Assembly (NCBI GenBank): GCA_029269125.1
Contig: JARHXX010000037.1
Span: 1-38,049 of the forward strand
Source of the DNA: Kiritimatiellaeota bacterium B1221
Lineage (GTDB): Bacteria; Verrucomicrobiota; Kiritimatiellia; SS1-B-03-39; UBA6053
Reading direction: 5' to 3'
Length of the DNA: 38,049 bases
Shown: positions 6,897 to 15,848 of the stretch, in pieces
Position numbering within the stretch: the stretch's first letter is position 1
How the letters are laid out: each line of letters begins with the position of its first letter
The notes under the pieces: model-generated
What the model was told of the DNA's origin: nothing
The model's database searches: none
What the model saw: only the letters and a program-made list of their open reading frames with translations
Translations under genes and position numbers: made by a program

Positions 6897-9383
6897 TTAA
6901 GCTACTTTGTCCTCTTTGTGCCACAGCAACATCACTGGTGTAGCAACAAAGATAGAGGAGTAGGTACCAACCAAAACACCGATACAGAGGGCGAGGGCAA
7001 AGTCAAAAATTGCACCTCCACCGAAGATCAGCAACATCACAACGGTGACCAAAGTGGTAATCGAGGTCAGTAACGTCCGGCTCAAAGTCTGGTTGATACT
7101 GAGGTTGGCAATTTCTTTGTACGGTTTGCCTTTCAACAGTTTCAGATCTTCGCGGATCCGGTCAAATACCACAATGGTATCATTCGCGGAATACCCCACA
7201 ATCGTCAGCAGAGCCGCCACAATGGGAAGACTTAACTGACGTCCAAAGAGACAGTAGATTCCCACGGTCAGCAATACATCATGCGCAAGCGCGGTGATGG
7301 TACCGATGGCGAAAGCAAACTCGAATCGCAGGGTAATATAAATCACAATACCCAGCAACGCGAACAGAATGGCTTTGATTCCCTTCGCACGAAGTTCTTC
7401 GCCGACCTGCGGACCAATCACGTCATTTTGCAACAGGGTGAAGCCATTGCCTTCTGCGTAATTCGCTTCGATCACTTTCTGGGTAATTTCAGAATACTCG
7501 GAATCCACACGTACCTGCAAGGTACGTTCATCCGCTTCATTCCCTTCCTTAATCAAAGTTTGATACTGAATGACCGCTTCCTGTACGCCCTCACCGGACA
7601 ACAGATCACGGACCTCATCTTCAGTAGGTGCTACCGCGTGATCTTCACCTTCGAGGACTTCGTACAACATGGACGCGCCCCCGGTGAAATCGATCCCGAG
7701 TACATCTTTGCCTTTCATGCCGATATTCACCGCGGTACCAATCAAAATCAGGGAACTGAGAGCCAGCGCTATTTTTTGTTTGGACAGGAACTGAATGTTC
7801 AGGTTATCCGGCAACAGGGAAAGCATCTTGATCTTATCAATCGATGTGCGGGTAATGAGATCAAATCCCATGCGGGTAAAGAACAGGGCGGTAAACATGG
7901 ATACCAGGATACCGGCAGTCAACATCACCGCGAAACCGCGGATGGCTCCGGAACCCTGCGTATAAAGAATAAACGCAACCAACAGGGTGGTGATATTTGC
8001 ATCAAAAATGGTGCTGAAGGCTTTATCATATCCTGCCGTCACCGCGGAAGCCAGGCGTTTGCCGGCTTTTTGCTCTTCACGGATCCGTTCAAAAATCAGA
8101 ACGTTCGCATCCACCGCCATACCAATGGTCAATACCAAACCGGCAATACCCGGAAGGGTCAGCGTCGGGAGCGCATTGATATCGGTTGCGCCCGCCCCGC
8201 CGCCGGGAGCAAAGATGCCGAGGATGCCCGCCGCCAGGAACATGCCCAAAGGAAGCAATACCGCATCGAGAACCAATGCAAAATTTACCACCACACCCGC
8301 GAGCATGTAGTAAACAAACATAAAGATCACAACCGCTGCCAAACCGGCCAAAGCCGCTTTCACGCCCTGCATAACCGATTCCGCACCCAAGGTGGGTTCA
8401 ACCGACTGTTGCATCAAAATTTCAATGCCCACCGGAAGAGATCCGGAATTCAGCGCATTGGAAAGAGAGGCCGCGGTTTCATAATCAAAGTTTCCACTGA
8501 TCACCGCAGATCCACCGGCAATCACATCATTCAGGCGAGGTGCACTATACAAGGTCTCGTCCATAATGATCGCCAACAACCGACCCTGGTCGCTCGGATT
8601 TTCCGTTCCATTGGGGGAATACTGTTTGGTGATATTATAAAATTCTTTGGTACCTTCACTGGTCATGGACAAGGCCACTTGCACTTGCCCGTACTCGTCG
8701 TAGTCCGGACGGGAGGATTTAATCGCATCGCCTTTCAGCAAAGCGCGAATATCCACATAATAAGGGACAAACATTTTTCCGAAGGTCTCAACTTCTTCTT
8801 CTTCCAGCATCAATTCATACATGGGAGAAATTCGACCGGTGCTTGCGACCTGATATTTGTATTCATCAGCGCTGCGGTCGCCTTCAAATTCTTCGTCCAG
8901 CTGATAATATTTGCGGCCTTCAACCGTCACCATGCGGTAACCGGGGGGCACCACATTGTCTGCCAGTAATTTACTGACAAGTTCCGCATTGTTTTCATGC
9001 ACCAAACGAAATTCGAGTACCGCGGGCCGTTTAATCAAATCTTCGAGTTTCTGGCGTTCGTCGTCACCCACCCCGGGGATTTCAAAAACGATACGGCCGG
9101 AATCTTCCTTATAAATGACCGCTTCGCGGGTTCCGGAGGCGTCAATACGGTTCCGGAGCACTTCCAAAGCCTGATCCTGCGCACGTTTGCGCTCATCGGC
9201 GGTGGGTTTTGCATCATCTTCAGTGGGAAGACTGTCATAATCGACATCCAGCACAAAACGGAAACCACCACTGAGGTCAATTCCGAGGGTAATTTTATCT
9301 TTCAACGGATAAGCCAGCATTACCGACCAGGCGCAAAGCCCGATCAGAAGGAGCCAGCGCCACATCATGTTATTTTTCTTCAT
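6897..9383 (-). CDS. secDF: Fused protein translocase subunit SecDF
   Basis: SecD and SecF assist SecYEG-dependent export using the proton gradient. Here both are one 828-residue inner-membrane protein. The SecD half has an N-terminal membrane segment, GIDLSGGFRFVLDVD near residue 35, a large periplasmic P1 region and a six-segment membrane domain with GMAVDANVLIFERIREE. The SecF half restarts near residue 540 with a membrane segment, GIDFTGGASMLYEV, and GYSANDTIVVFDRIRE. An AAAGG precedes the ATG at 9383. Fused SecDF occurs in several phyla (Firmicutes, Bacteroidetes, PVC). yajC lies 45 bases upstream, as expected for the SecDF-YajC complex. Confidence 0.97.
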   Translation of the reverse strand: MKKNNMMWRWLLLIGLCAWSVMLAYPLKDKITLGIDLSGGFRFVLDVDYDSLPTEDDAKPTADERKRAQDQALEVLRNRIDASGTREAVIYKEDSGRIVFEIPGVGDDERQKLEDLIKRPAVLEFRLVHENNAELVSKLLADNVVPPGYRMVTVEGRKYYQLDEEFEGDRSADEYKYQVASTGRISPMYELMLEEEEVETFGKMFVPYYVDIRALLKGDAIKSSRPDYDEYGQVQVALSMTSEGTKEFYNITKQYSPNGTENPSDQGRLLAIIMDETLYSAPRLNDVIAGGSAVISGNFDYETAASLSNALNSGSLPVGIEILMQQSVEPTLGAESVMQGVKAALAGLAAVVIFMFVYYMLAGVVVNFALVLDAVLLPLGMFLAAGILGIFAPGGGAGATDINALPTLTLPGIAGLVLTIGMAVDANVLIFERIREEQKAGKRLASAVTAGYDKAFSTIFDANITTLLVAFILYTQGSGAIRGFAVMLTAGILVSMFTALFFTRMGFDLITRTSIDKIKMLSLLPDNLNIQFLSKQKIALALSSLILIGTAVNIGMKGKDVLGIDFTGGASMLYEVLEGEDHAVAPTEDEVRDLLSGEGVQEAVIQYQTLIKEGNEADERTLQVRVDSEYSEITQKVIEANYAEGNGFTLLQNDVIGPQVGEELRAKGIKAILFALLGIVIYITLRFEFAFAIGTITALAHDVLLTVGIYCLFGRQLSLPIVAALLTIVGYSANDTIVVFDRIREDLKLLKGKPYKEIANLSINQTLSRTLLTSITTLVTVVMLLIFGGGAIFDFALALCIGVLVGTYSSIFVATPVMLLWHKEDKVA

Positions 9384-9428
9384 GAAACCTTTGTTCCTTG
9401 TGTTTGTTTTTAAAAGGGGGGAGTGCGC

Positions 9429-9776
9429 TTAAGCCTGCGTGGCTTCACTGACATCCGCGTCGTCAGTGATTAATGCGGTAATTGCACCGCGTGCGACATC
9501 CAAGCGCACGTTATCTGAAACTTTGATCGTGGCGGTTTTGTCATTGATTAGGAAAATGGTGCCGATCAACCCGCCGGCAAACAAAACTTTGTCGCCTTTT
9601 TTGAGTTCGGCCAACATGGCTTTACGCTCTTTTTCTTTCCGCTGTTGTGGACGAATCATCATTACATACATGATACCAAAAAAGAGGACCATCATGCCCA
9701 CAAAACCAAATGGGGACTGTTGAGAATTCTGCCCTTGCGGGGCGGCCATAGCGATAAATTGAGAAAACGGATTCAT
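9429..9776 (-). CDS. yajC: Preprotein translocase subunit YajC
   Basis: YajC is the small single-span partner of SecDF. The 115-residue protein has one membrane segment (FVGMMVLFFGIMYVMMI) followed by RPQQRKEKERKAMLAELKKGDKVLFAGGLIGTI, the family hallmark. A TTG extends the frame four codons to 9788, but the ATG at 9776 is preferred because GGAG lies six bases before it. It heads the yajC-secDF-recJ-tatD run. Confidence 0.96.
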   Translation of the reverse strand: MNPFSQFIAMAAPQGQNSQQSPFGFVGMMVLFFGIMYVMMIRPQQRKEKERKAMLAELKKGDKVLFAGGLIGTIFLINDKTATIKVSDNVRLDVARGAITALITDDADVSEATQA

Positions 9777-9983
9777 GGGTGACTCCAAAAGTCAGGGATT
9801 TTGCATAATGAAAGGGGATCATTCCTGCACAGAAAAGGGCCAAACGTCAATGCTGGAGTGGGAATATGTGTGCTGTGGAACGCGGCCCTTACCTGTGCGG
9901 AGTTGGTGCCCGTTTGTCTGTCCGGTTGTAAACTGAAAAAGATTTTCCGTTGTCATCGTTAAAATTGCTTCTAGGATTATTTG
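9777..9983. promoter_or_regulatory. yajC / sensor divergent intergenic with large stem-loop
   Basis: The 207-base gap between yajC (minus) and the sensor gene (plus) holds a strong stem-loop at about 9823-9901. TCC-TGCACAG pairs with CTGTGC-GGA around one bulge, then AAGGGCC pairs with GGCCCTT after a 2-base internal loop, leaving a loop of roughly 40 bases. It could be part of either transcript. It does not match TPP, SAM or preQ1 riboswitch motifs that I can recall, and I could not assign promoters with confidence. Confidence 0.4.
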
Positions 9984-11702
9984 ATGTTCTCGCTCCCCCA
10001 CATTAAACCTTGGTATACGCTCTCATTCTGGATTTTAGGATGCGTATGCTGGAGTTTTCCTGGAAAGACCCAGCCCTTAGAACCGGTGGTTTTACAGCTG
10101 AAATGGCATCATCAATTTCAATTTGCCGGCTATTATGCCGCCCAGCTGAAGGGATACTATGAGGAAGAAGGACTTTCGGTCACTTTTCTTGAAGGGGAAA
10201 ATGTAAATACCGTGGAGACGGTCCTTTCAGAAAAAGCGGATTTTGGCATCGCCTTATCTGATTTGGTACTCAGTTTCGAAAATGATAAACCGGTTATCGC
10301 GCTGGCCACCGTGTTTCAGCATTCTCCTTTGGTTTTAATTCGCCGGGAGGCTTCTGCCACTGGCAGTGTACATGATATCGAAGGCACCCAAGTGATGCTC
10401 GAAAAACACAGCGAAGAACTCGAAGCTTACCTCGCTGAAATGGGCATCTCCGTCAACGATTTGGTGCGTCATCCTTACCAAAATCCCACTCAAAGTTTAC
10501 TTTCCGGTCAAGTGGATGCCATCTCCGCCTATATTACGGATGAACCTTTTGTACTCCGTCAACAGGGCATCCCCTTTCATATCAGCTCCCCCCGCTCCGC
10601 CGGCATCGATTTTTATGGAGATACCCTGTTTACTTCCCGGGATTATCTCCAGTCCCACCCCGAAACGGTTGAAAAATTCCGGCGGGCCTCCATGCGCGGA
10701 TGGGCCTATGCCCTTGAACACCCCGGGGAACTGATCGACTATATCCTCAAAACCTGGCCGGAAGGCAATCAACGGGACGCCTTAACCTACGAAGCAAATC
10801 AAATTCAAAAGTTGATTCGAAAAGATTTGGTCGAAATCGGCTATATGAATCTTGGAAGATGGCAACACATCGCAGAAGTCTATGCAGACCTCAACATTTC
10901 CAGCCGCAATGTAGATCTGAAAGCGTTTTTATACACCCCCGGAAATGCCTCCCCTTTAAAGAAATTTCAAGGCACGCTCATCGTTCTCTGCCTGCTGCTT
11001 TGTCTGGTAAGTTTGACAGCACTTTACCAAAAAAGACAGAGACGGACTTTATCCGAAACCTTAAAAAAGTTGGAGGTTCTTCAACGTAAACACGCCACCC
11101 TGCTGAAAAATATGCCCGGATTGGCCTATCGTTGCCACAATGACGGAGGAAATTGGGTGATGGAATACATCAGTCGGGGGGCCACCGAACTCACAGGATA
11201 TCTGCCTGAAGAATTAACCGGTAATGAAGGACTGGTGTTTGGTGATTTGGTTCATAACGACGATGCGTCGTCCATGATCACAGAAATCAATCAAGCCATT
11301 GCCGAAAAACGGCGTTTCCGTCTACAATACCGCATCAAACATCGGGATGGCGATTTTCGTTGGGTATGGGAACAGGGCATCTTGGTCGAATCCGGAAAGG
11401 ATGGAGGCATGCTGGAAGGATTTATCTGTGATATTTCAGATCAAAAACGCATGGAATCGGAAAAAGACGTCGCTTTCAAAAAATTACAAAAACTCCTGAA
11501 AGAGATTAAAACCCTTCAGGGAATTATTCCCATTTGCTCTTCATGTAAAAAAATCAGGAATGACTCCGGCGACTGGCAACAAATGGAAGCCTATATCCGC
11601 GCCCATACCGAAGCAGAATTCAGCCATGGTATCTGCCAGGATTGCATCAAAAAACTTTATCCGGAATTCAGTTCTCCAACCCCGAATGATGAAAACAGGT
11701 GA
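9984..11702 (+). CDS. NMT1/THI5-PAS membrane sensor with Cys-rich C-terminal tail
   Basis: This 572-residue protein is built as a one-protein sensor. A signal anchor (about residues 8-28) is followed by an NMT1/THI5-like periplasmic binding domain (residues 35-320; LQLKWHHQFQFAGYYAA and KGYYEEEGL are typical of the pyrimidine-binding ThiY type). A membrane span lies near 333-351 (LIVLCLLLCLVSLTALY), then a short coiled coil and a PAS-fold domain (375-490) ending in GFICDISDQK. The last 60 residues carry IIPICSSCKKIR, then FSHGICQDCIKKLYPE: two CxxC pairs like a zinc ribbon, a tail I recall from other bacterial sensory proteins. No histidine kinase, GGDEF, EAL or HTH domain follows. TTG 9981 precedes, but ATG 9984 is the likely start. 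The ligand is unknown; a thiamine-precursor-like molecule is only an inference. Confidence 0.85.
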   Translation: MFSLPHIKPWYTLSFWILGCVCWSFPGKTQPLEPVVLQLKWHHQFQFAGYYAAQLKGYYEEEGLSVTFLEGENVNTVETVLSEKADFGIALSDLVLSFENDKPVIALATVFQHSPLVLIRREASATGSVHDIEGTQVMLEKHSEELEAYLAEMGISVNDLVRHPYQNPTQSLLSGQVDAISAYITDEPFVLRQQGIPFHISSPRSAGIDFYGDTLFTSRDYLQSHPETVEKFRRASMRGWAYALEHPGELIDYILKTWPEGNQRDALTYEANQIQKLIRKDLVEIGYMNLGRWQHIAEVYADLNISSRNVDLKAFLYTPGNASPLKKFQGTLIVLCLLLCLVSLTALYQKRQRRTLSETLKKLEVLQRKHATLLKNMPGLAYRCHNDGGNWVMEYISRGATELTGYLPEELTGNEGLVFGDLVHNDDASSMITEINQAIAEKRRFRLQYRIKHRDGDFRWVWEQGILVESGKDGGMLEGFICDISDQKRMESEKDVAFKKLQKLLKEIKTLQGIIPICSSCKKIRNDSGDWQQMEAYIRAHTEAEFSHGICQDCIKKLYPEFSSPTPNDENR

Positions 11703-11843
11703 TCCACCATCGCCGGTCTGAATTTCTTTGAAACGCCTTACAGTCATGACCGGTATGCACCATATACAGGGACAATGCTGGAACCGGAACATTCCACAAA
11801 TGAAGCGCCCGGGATAAAAACCTTCGCAAGACAAAGCGCATGC

Positions 11844-11880
11844 AAAAAAAAAACCTCCTGCCATCAATGATAACAGGAGG
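11844..11880 (-). terminator. Terminator of the fru-porin operon
   Basis: On the minus strand CCTCCTG pairs with CAGGAGG around a 13-base loop and is followed directly by about ten T residues (AGGTTTTTTTTTT). This is a strong intrinsic terminator 20 bases past the porin stop codon and closes the minus-strand operon. Confidence 0.85.
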
Positions 11881-11900
11881 GTTATAGATGTTCATGTATC

Positions 11901-13088
11901 TCAGAACAGGGTGACACCGGCCTGTATGCCCAACACCACCGCATCATCAATGTCACCGGTTCCACCCGGCCGTTGAATGTACTGAATGGAAGGTTGCGCA
12001 TAAACAGAAGGAGTGATTTGGAGACGGTGCCCCGCTTCATAAACCACTTCCGAACTTTTGCCTTCCTCCTCCTCACTGAATTCCCCCCAGGTGGCAAACA
12101 GCACCGTGCGGTCTTCAGGCCGGGAGGCAAAAAGCCCTTTGCTGTGGATCCCTACGGTACTCTGTAAAGGAATGATGGCGACATCTTCTTGATCCGTGTA
12201 CGCCAGGGTGGTGAACAACCACATATTTTTCACGGCTTCAATTTCCGCATGTCCATAAAAACGGACAAAGTGGTCCGAGTCGCCCCCGAGATTCTCTTTA
12301 TCCCAGAAGGCGTTATTCATGCCGATATAAAACCGGGCCGAACGCTCTGCAATCACCGGTGTCCAGTCATACTGGGTGAACAGCGATACGCCATCGTCCC
12401 CGTCGATGCTGAAATCAAGGCCATTGTTGGTGCGGTCCCACATCTCATCCGTCAACTGATACACGCCAACCTGCAGTTTATGTTCCGTATTCGGTTGGTA
12501 CTTGAATCGGCCACCCCACACGGCAAAAGGATACGAAGTCATCACTCCGTCAAACAGTACCGCCCGGATTTGACCGTTGACTGCATTATTCAGGGAATAA
12601 CTGTACAGGGGCGAACCGACAAAATCATCAGTGGCCGTGGTGCGGCCCAGTTTTACCGCCACGCCGTTTTCATAGGATTTTTCCAGGTTGAACTCATACA
12701 GAAAGATATTCTGTCCGCCGACCAGCTGCATGGTGCTGTACTGACTGCCCACCGCGGCATCGATGCTCCTCCCGTGCCGTTCAATACCGGAGATCTTAAA
12801 CACCACTCCTTCCCAGCCCCATTTTTTCTCAAGATCCAGGGTTGTCCCGAAATAGAGGTCGCCGGCAAAGGCGTTATCCTCTTCGATTCCTCCCGACACA
12901 TTATCGGCAACAATAAAATTGTAATACGCAAAGGGGGTGAAGGGTGATTCGGCCAGCGTTTCGCTGACCCCAAGCGCGTCCGCAAGAAACGGATCGTAGG
13001 CGGTCCATTGTTGGGGGGTGCTTTCCTGTGCAACACCCATCCGGGCGGCAAATAATACACAGAGCCATATCAATTTATTCTTTTTCAT
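11901..13088 (-). CDS. OprB-like carbohydrate-selective porin
   Basis: The 395-residue protein has a signal peptide (MKKNKLIWLCVLFAARMGVAQ), then long alternating hydrophobic/polar strands rich in Tyr, Trp and Gly, and ends in GVTLF with the C-terminal Phe typical of outer-membrane beta barrels. The pattern fits the OprB family of sugar porins. GGAG precedes the ATG. It is the last gene of the fru cluster, 29 bases after fruA and followed by a terminator, so it probably lets fructose or a fructoside cross the outer membrane. The family call rests on overall pattern and context rather than on a short motif. Confidence 0.8.
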   Translation of the reverse strand: MKKNKLIWLCVLFAARMGVAQESTPQQWTAYDPFLADALGVSETLAESPFTPFAYYNFIVADNVSGGIEEDNAFAGDLYFGTTLDLEKKWGWEGVVFKISGIERHGRSIDAAVGSQYSTMQLVGGQNIFLYEFNLEKSYENGVAVKLGRTTATDDFVGSPLYSYSLNNAVNGQIRAVLFDGVMTSYPFAVWGGRFKYQPNTEHKLQVGVYQLTDEMWDRTNNGLDFSIDGDDGVSLFTQYDWTPVIAERSARFYIGMNNAFWDKENLGGDSDHFVRFYGHAEIEAVKNMWLFTTLAYTDQEDVAIIPLQSTVGIHSKGLFASRPEDRTVLFATWGEFSEEEEGKSSEVVYEAGHRLQITPSVYAQPSIQYIQRPGGTGDIDDAVVLGIQAGVTLF

Positions 13089-13117
13089 TTGGGTCTCCTA
13101 TCAGGGGTTTAACAATT

Positions 13118-14854
13118 TCACTTAACAAGTTGAGTGTCCGTTTGTGGACGTTTTAACATATAGAGCATCCCCACGGTCACCAGCGTGCCGGCCACAATGG
13201 ATATCAGGTATCCCAACCCGTTGGTGATCGCATTGGGGATGGCCAGTACAAAAATTCCTCCGTGCGGCACCATCAGTTTGCAGCCCAGATACATGGACAG
13301 CGAACCGGCTGTGGCCGATCCCACCATCAGTGAAGGAATTACCCGGAGGGGATCCGCCGCCGCATAGGGAATGGCGCCTTCGGTAATAAACGCCGCGCCC
13401 AGCACCGCAGTCGCATTCCGGGCCTGCAGTTCATCTTTGCTGAACCGGTTTTTGAACAACAGAGTGGCCAGGGCGATTCCCAGTGGCGGGGTCATTCCCG
13501 CAGCCATCACCGCCGCCATCGGGGCATAAATTTCAGTGGAAACCAGTCCAACGGCAAAGGTGTAAGCCGCTTTGTTCACCGGTCCACCCATATCAAAAGC
13601 CATCATACAGCCGAGGATCAGACCCAGTAACAGCGCGCTGCTGTCCTGCATATTGCTTAACCAGGAGGTCATCACATCCATGATAATTTTTACCGGCGGA
13701 CCAATCAGGAAGATCATGGACAAGCCGATCACCAAAGAAGAAATCAATGGCAACAGCAATACCGGTTTCAGGCCGGCAAGCTGATCCGGCAGCTTCAGGG
13801 ACCGGTTCAACCAGAGCGTAAAATATCCGGCAAAGAATCCGGCCGCAATTCCGCCGAGGAAACCCGCACCAATATTCGCAGCCAGCATCCCCCCGATGAA
13901 ACCGGCGGTTAAACCCGGCCGGTCCGCAATAGAGAAACTGATATACGCTGCCAGCACCGGTATAAACAAAGCGAAAGCGGCACTTCCGCCGATTTGCATA
14001 AGCGCCCAGGCGAGCGTTCCCTCCTGATCACCGGCATTAATCCCGCCAATGGCAAAGGCCAAAGCAATCAACAATCCCCCGGCCACAATCAGGGGGAGCA
14101 TGTGCGAAACCCCGGTCATCAAATGTTTGTATCCTCCGGTCACCGGTTTTTTGGTTGCGGTTTTCGCGGCGGGAGCGCCCTCCGCCGTGGGCGTAAGCTC
14201 CAATGCGGTTTTGATCAGTTTTTTGGAGTCGTGGATTGCGGCTTTGGTTCCGGTTTCCAATAATTTTTTGCCCGCAAACCGGGTCGTCTCCACGGTTGCG
14301 TCCGCCGCCACAATCACCGCATCCGCACGTTCAATCTCCTCGGGGGTGAGTTCATTTTTCGCCCCAACCGATCCGCGGGTCTCCACTTTCATGGTGTAAC
14401 CCATGGCCTCGGCCCCTTTCTGGAGGGCTTCCGCAGCCATAAAGGTGTGGGCAATGCCGGTGGGACAGGAGGTGACCCCGACCAGGAATTTGCTTTCCTG
14501 CGGAGCCGGTGCCGCAGCGGTTGAACACGGCGCTTTTGAAGGAAGCGGCTTCCGCAAAGGGGCCACTGCTTCGAGCAGGGCCACAGTGTTGTGCAGCAAT
14601 CCGGGACGGTCCGCGGCCAGAAGCGTCACACCGTCTTTCTCACCCGTGAGGGTGGTGCCGCTGGAAACAAACAGGAGGGCATCCGCCCCACAGGTTTTCG
14701 CTTCCAAAACGGCTTCATCCATATGCACAATCCCGATGGTATCAGAAAGAAGCTCAATATCACGCAGTGCGGCCTCCGCCTCCAGGGCAGACCAGGCCAT
14801 ACGGGACAGGCCTTCATTTTTCGGGAATTGAAATACAACGAATAATTTTTTCAT
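13118..14854 (-). CDS. fruA: PTS fructose transporter subunit IIBC
   Basis: FruA imports fructose and phosphorylates it to fructose 1-phosphate. The 578-residue protein has an N-terminal IIB' domain (1-100), a linker rich in Pro and Ala, the IIB domain with the phosphocysteine in GVTSCPTGIAHTFMAAEA (C130), and a IIC membrane domain from about 235 with MTGVSHMLPLIVAGG, FDMGGPVNKAAY and ITEGAIPYAA. The frame extends to 15016 inside fruK, but ATG 14854 has GGAG upstream and gives the standard N-terminus. It lies 19 bases after fruK. Confidence 0.96.
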   Translation of the reverse strand: MKKLFVVFQFPKNEGLSRMAWSALEAEAALRDIELLSDTIGIVHMDEAVLEAKTCGADALLFVSSGTTLTGEKDGVTLLAADRPGLLHNTVALLEAVAPLRKPLPSKAPCSTAAAPAPQESKFLVGVTSCPTGIAHTFMAAEALQKGAEAMGYTMKVETRGSVGAKNELTPEEIERADAVIVAADATVETTRFAGKKLLETGTKAAIHDSKKLIKTALELTPTAEGAPAAKTATKKPVTGGYKHLMTGVSHMLPLIVAGGLLIALAFAIGGINAGDQEGTLAWALMQIGGSAAFALFIPVLAAYISFSIADRPGLTAGFIGGMLAANIGAGFLGGIAAGFFAGYFTLWLNRSLKLPDQLAGLKPVLLLPLISSLVIGLSMIFLIGPPVKIIMDVMTSWLSNMQDSSALLLGLILGCMMAFDMGGPVNKAAYTFAVGLVSTEIYAPMAAVMAAGMTPPLGIALATLLFKNRFSKDELQARNATAVLGAAFITEGAIPYAAADPLRVIPSLMVGSATAGSLSMYLGCKLMVPHGGIFVLAIPNAITNGLGYLISIVAGTLVTVGMLYMLKRPQTDTQLVK

Positions 14855-14873
14855 GGGGGTCTCCAGTTTCGGT

Positions 14874-15827
14874 TTACATTTTAGAAAGGGTTTGCACCTG
14901 AATCTGTGACAGGCGTTCCCGCAACTTTTCCCGGGAAGGGAGTTTGCGTTCAATATTTTCGAGATTGCTCCAGGCAAACACTGTGGCCAGCCGGGCACAG
15001 TCCATCGCCGTTTCACCCCCGAGAATTCCTGCCAGATAGCCTGACAACAGCGCGTCCCCCGCCCCGACCGTACTCACCACTTTTACCGGAGGGGCACTGG
15101 CCATTAATTGTTTTTCCGGACTCAGAAATAGGGCCCCTTCACTTCCCAGAGACAAAATCACTCTGGGGACCCGGTTCTGTTGCAGGTCTAACGCCGCCTC
15201 CACTTTTTCGGAAAAGCTGTGAAGGGGACGGTCAAGGACTTCCGCCAGTTCGTGTTCATTCGGTTTGACCAGATCCACGCCCTGTTCCACCGCCACCCGC
15301 AACGGATCCCCACTGGTGTCCACCGCAACCAGCGCCCCGCCCCGTTTCAGCAAAACGATCAGTTCCTCAAAAAAGTCAATCCCCAGACCGCGGGGAAGAC
15401 TTCCGGCCAGCACAAACCATCGTCCGGGCCGGATCAGTTTTCGAATCTTGGTTTCAAATTCATCCAGTGCCGCCAACGACGGCTCCAATCCCGGAAAGTT
15501 GATGTCGGTGGTCTGCCGGGTACGCTCACTGACAATTTTTATTCCGGTACGGGTCTCTCCGGGTATCCAGACAAATGCATCCCCGACTTTTTTCTTATCT
15601 AAAAAATTTTTGTAAATTTCTTTGTTCTCTTTCCCCAAAAATCCCGTGGCAATCGTCGGAATTCCGAAGCTGCTCAGCATCCGTGAGACGTTAATTCCTT
15701 TTCCCCCGGCCTGGACATGCAGGCGTTGGGAACGGTTCACTTCCCCCACCCGAAACTGATCGAGAAATACGGTCTCATCAATTGCCGGATTCAGGGTGAT
15801 GGTAACAGGTGAATGTTCATGTTTCAT
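14874..15827 (-). CDS. fruK: 1-phosphofructokinase
   Basis: FruK phosphorylates fructose 1-phosphate to fructose 1,6-bisphosphate with ATP. This PfkB-family protein of 317 residues shows LNPAIDETVFLD at the N-terminus, the GGKGINVSRML sugar-binding motif, KPNEHELAEVL, and the ATP/catalytic motif VSTVGAGDALLSGYLAG. AGGA precedes the ATG at 15827. It sits between fruB (21 bases) and fruA in the usual fruBKA order, so it handles the product of the FruA transporter. Confidence 0.95.
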   Translation of the reverse strand: MKHEHSPVTITLNPAIDETVFLDQFRVGEVNRSQRLHVQAGGKGINVSRMLSSFGIPTIATGFLGKENKEIYKNFLDKKKVGDAFVWIPGETRTGIKIVSERTRQTTDINFPGLEPSLAALDEFETKIRKLIRPGRWFVLAGSLPRGLGIDFFEELIVLLKRGGALVAVDTSGDPLRVAVEQGVDLVKPNEHELAEVLDRPLHSFSEKVEAALDLQQNRVPRVILSLGSEGALFLSPEKQLMASAPPVKVVSTVGAGDALLSGYLAGILGGETAMDCARLATVFAWSNLENIERKLPSREKLRERLSQIQVQTLSKM

Positions 15828-15848
15828 AATTTTTTCCTGGAATGAGGC

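Noticed and set aside
7281..8969. 562-codon plus-strand frame
   Set aside because: It lies wholly antisense to secDF, is rich in His, Gln and Arg, and has no recognisable family; it is a shadow frame.
9777..9983. TPP riboswitch before the NMT1-type sensor
   Set aside because: The sensor domain suggested thiamine control, but the conserved CUGAGA and the second TPP motif are absent.
9777..9983. 6S RNA or SRP RNA
   Set aside because: The stem has no conserved SRP tetraloop region (GGUCCGGAAGGAAGCAG-like), and the single hairpin does not give the 6S open-bubble layout.
12189..12947. 252-codon plus-strand frame
   Set aside because: It is antisense to the porin gene and has no domain or start signal.
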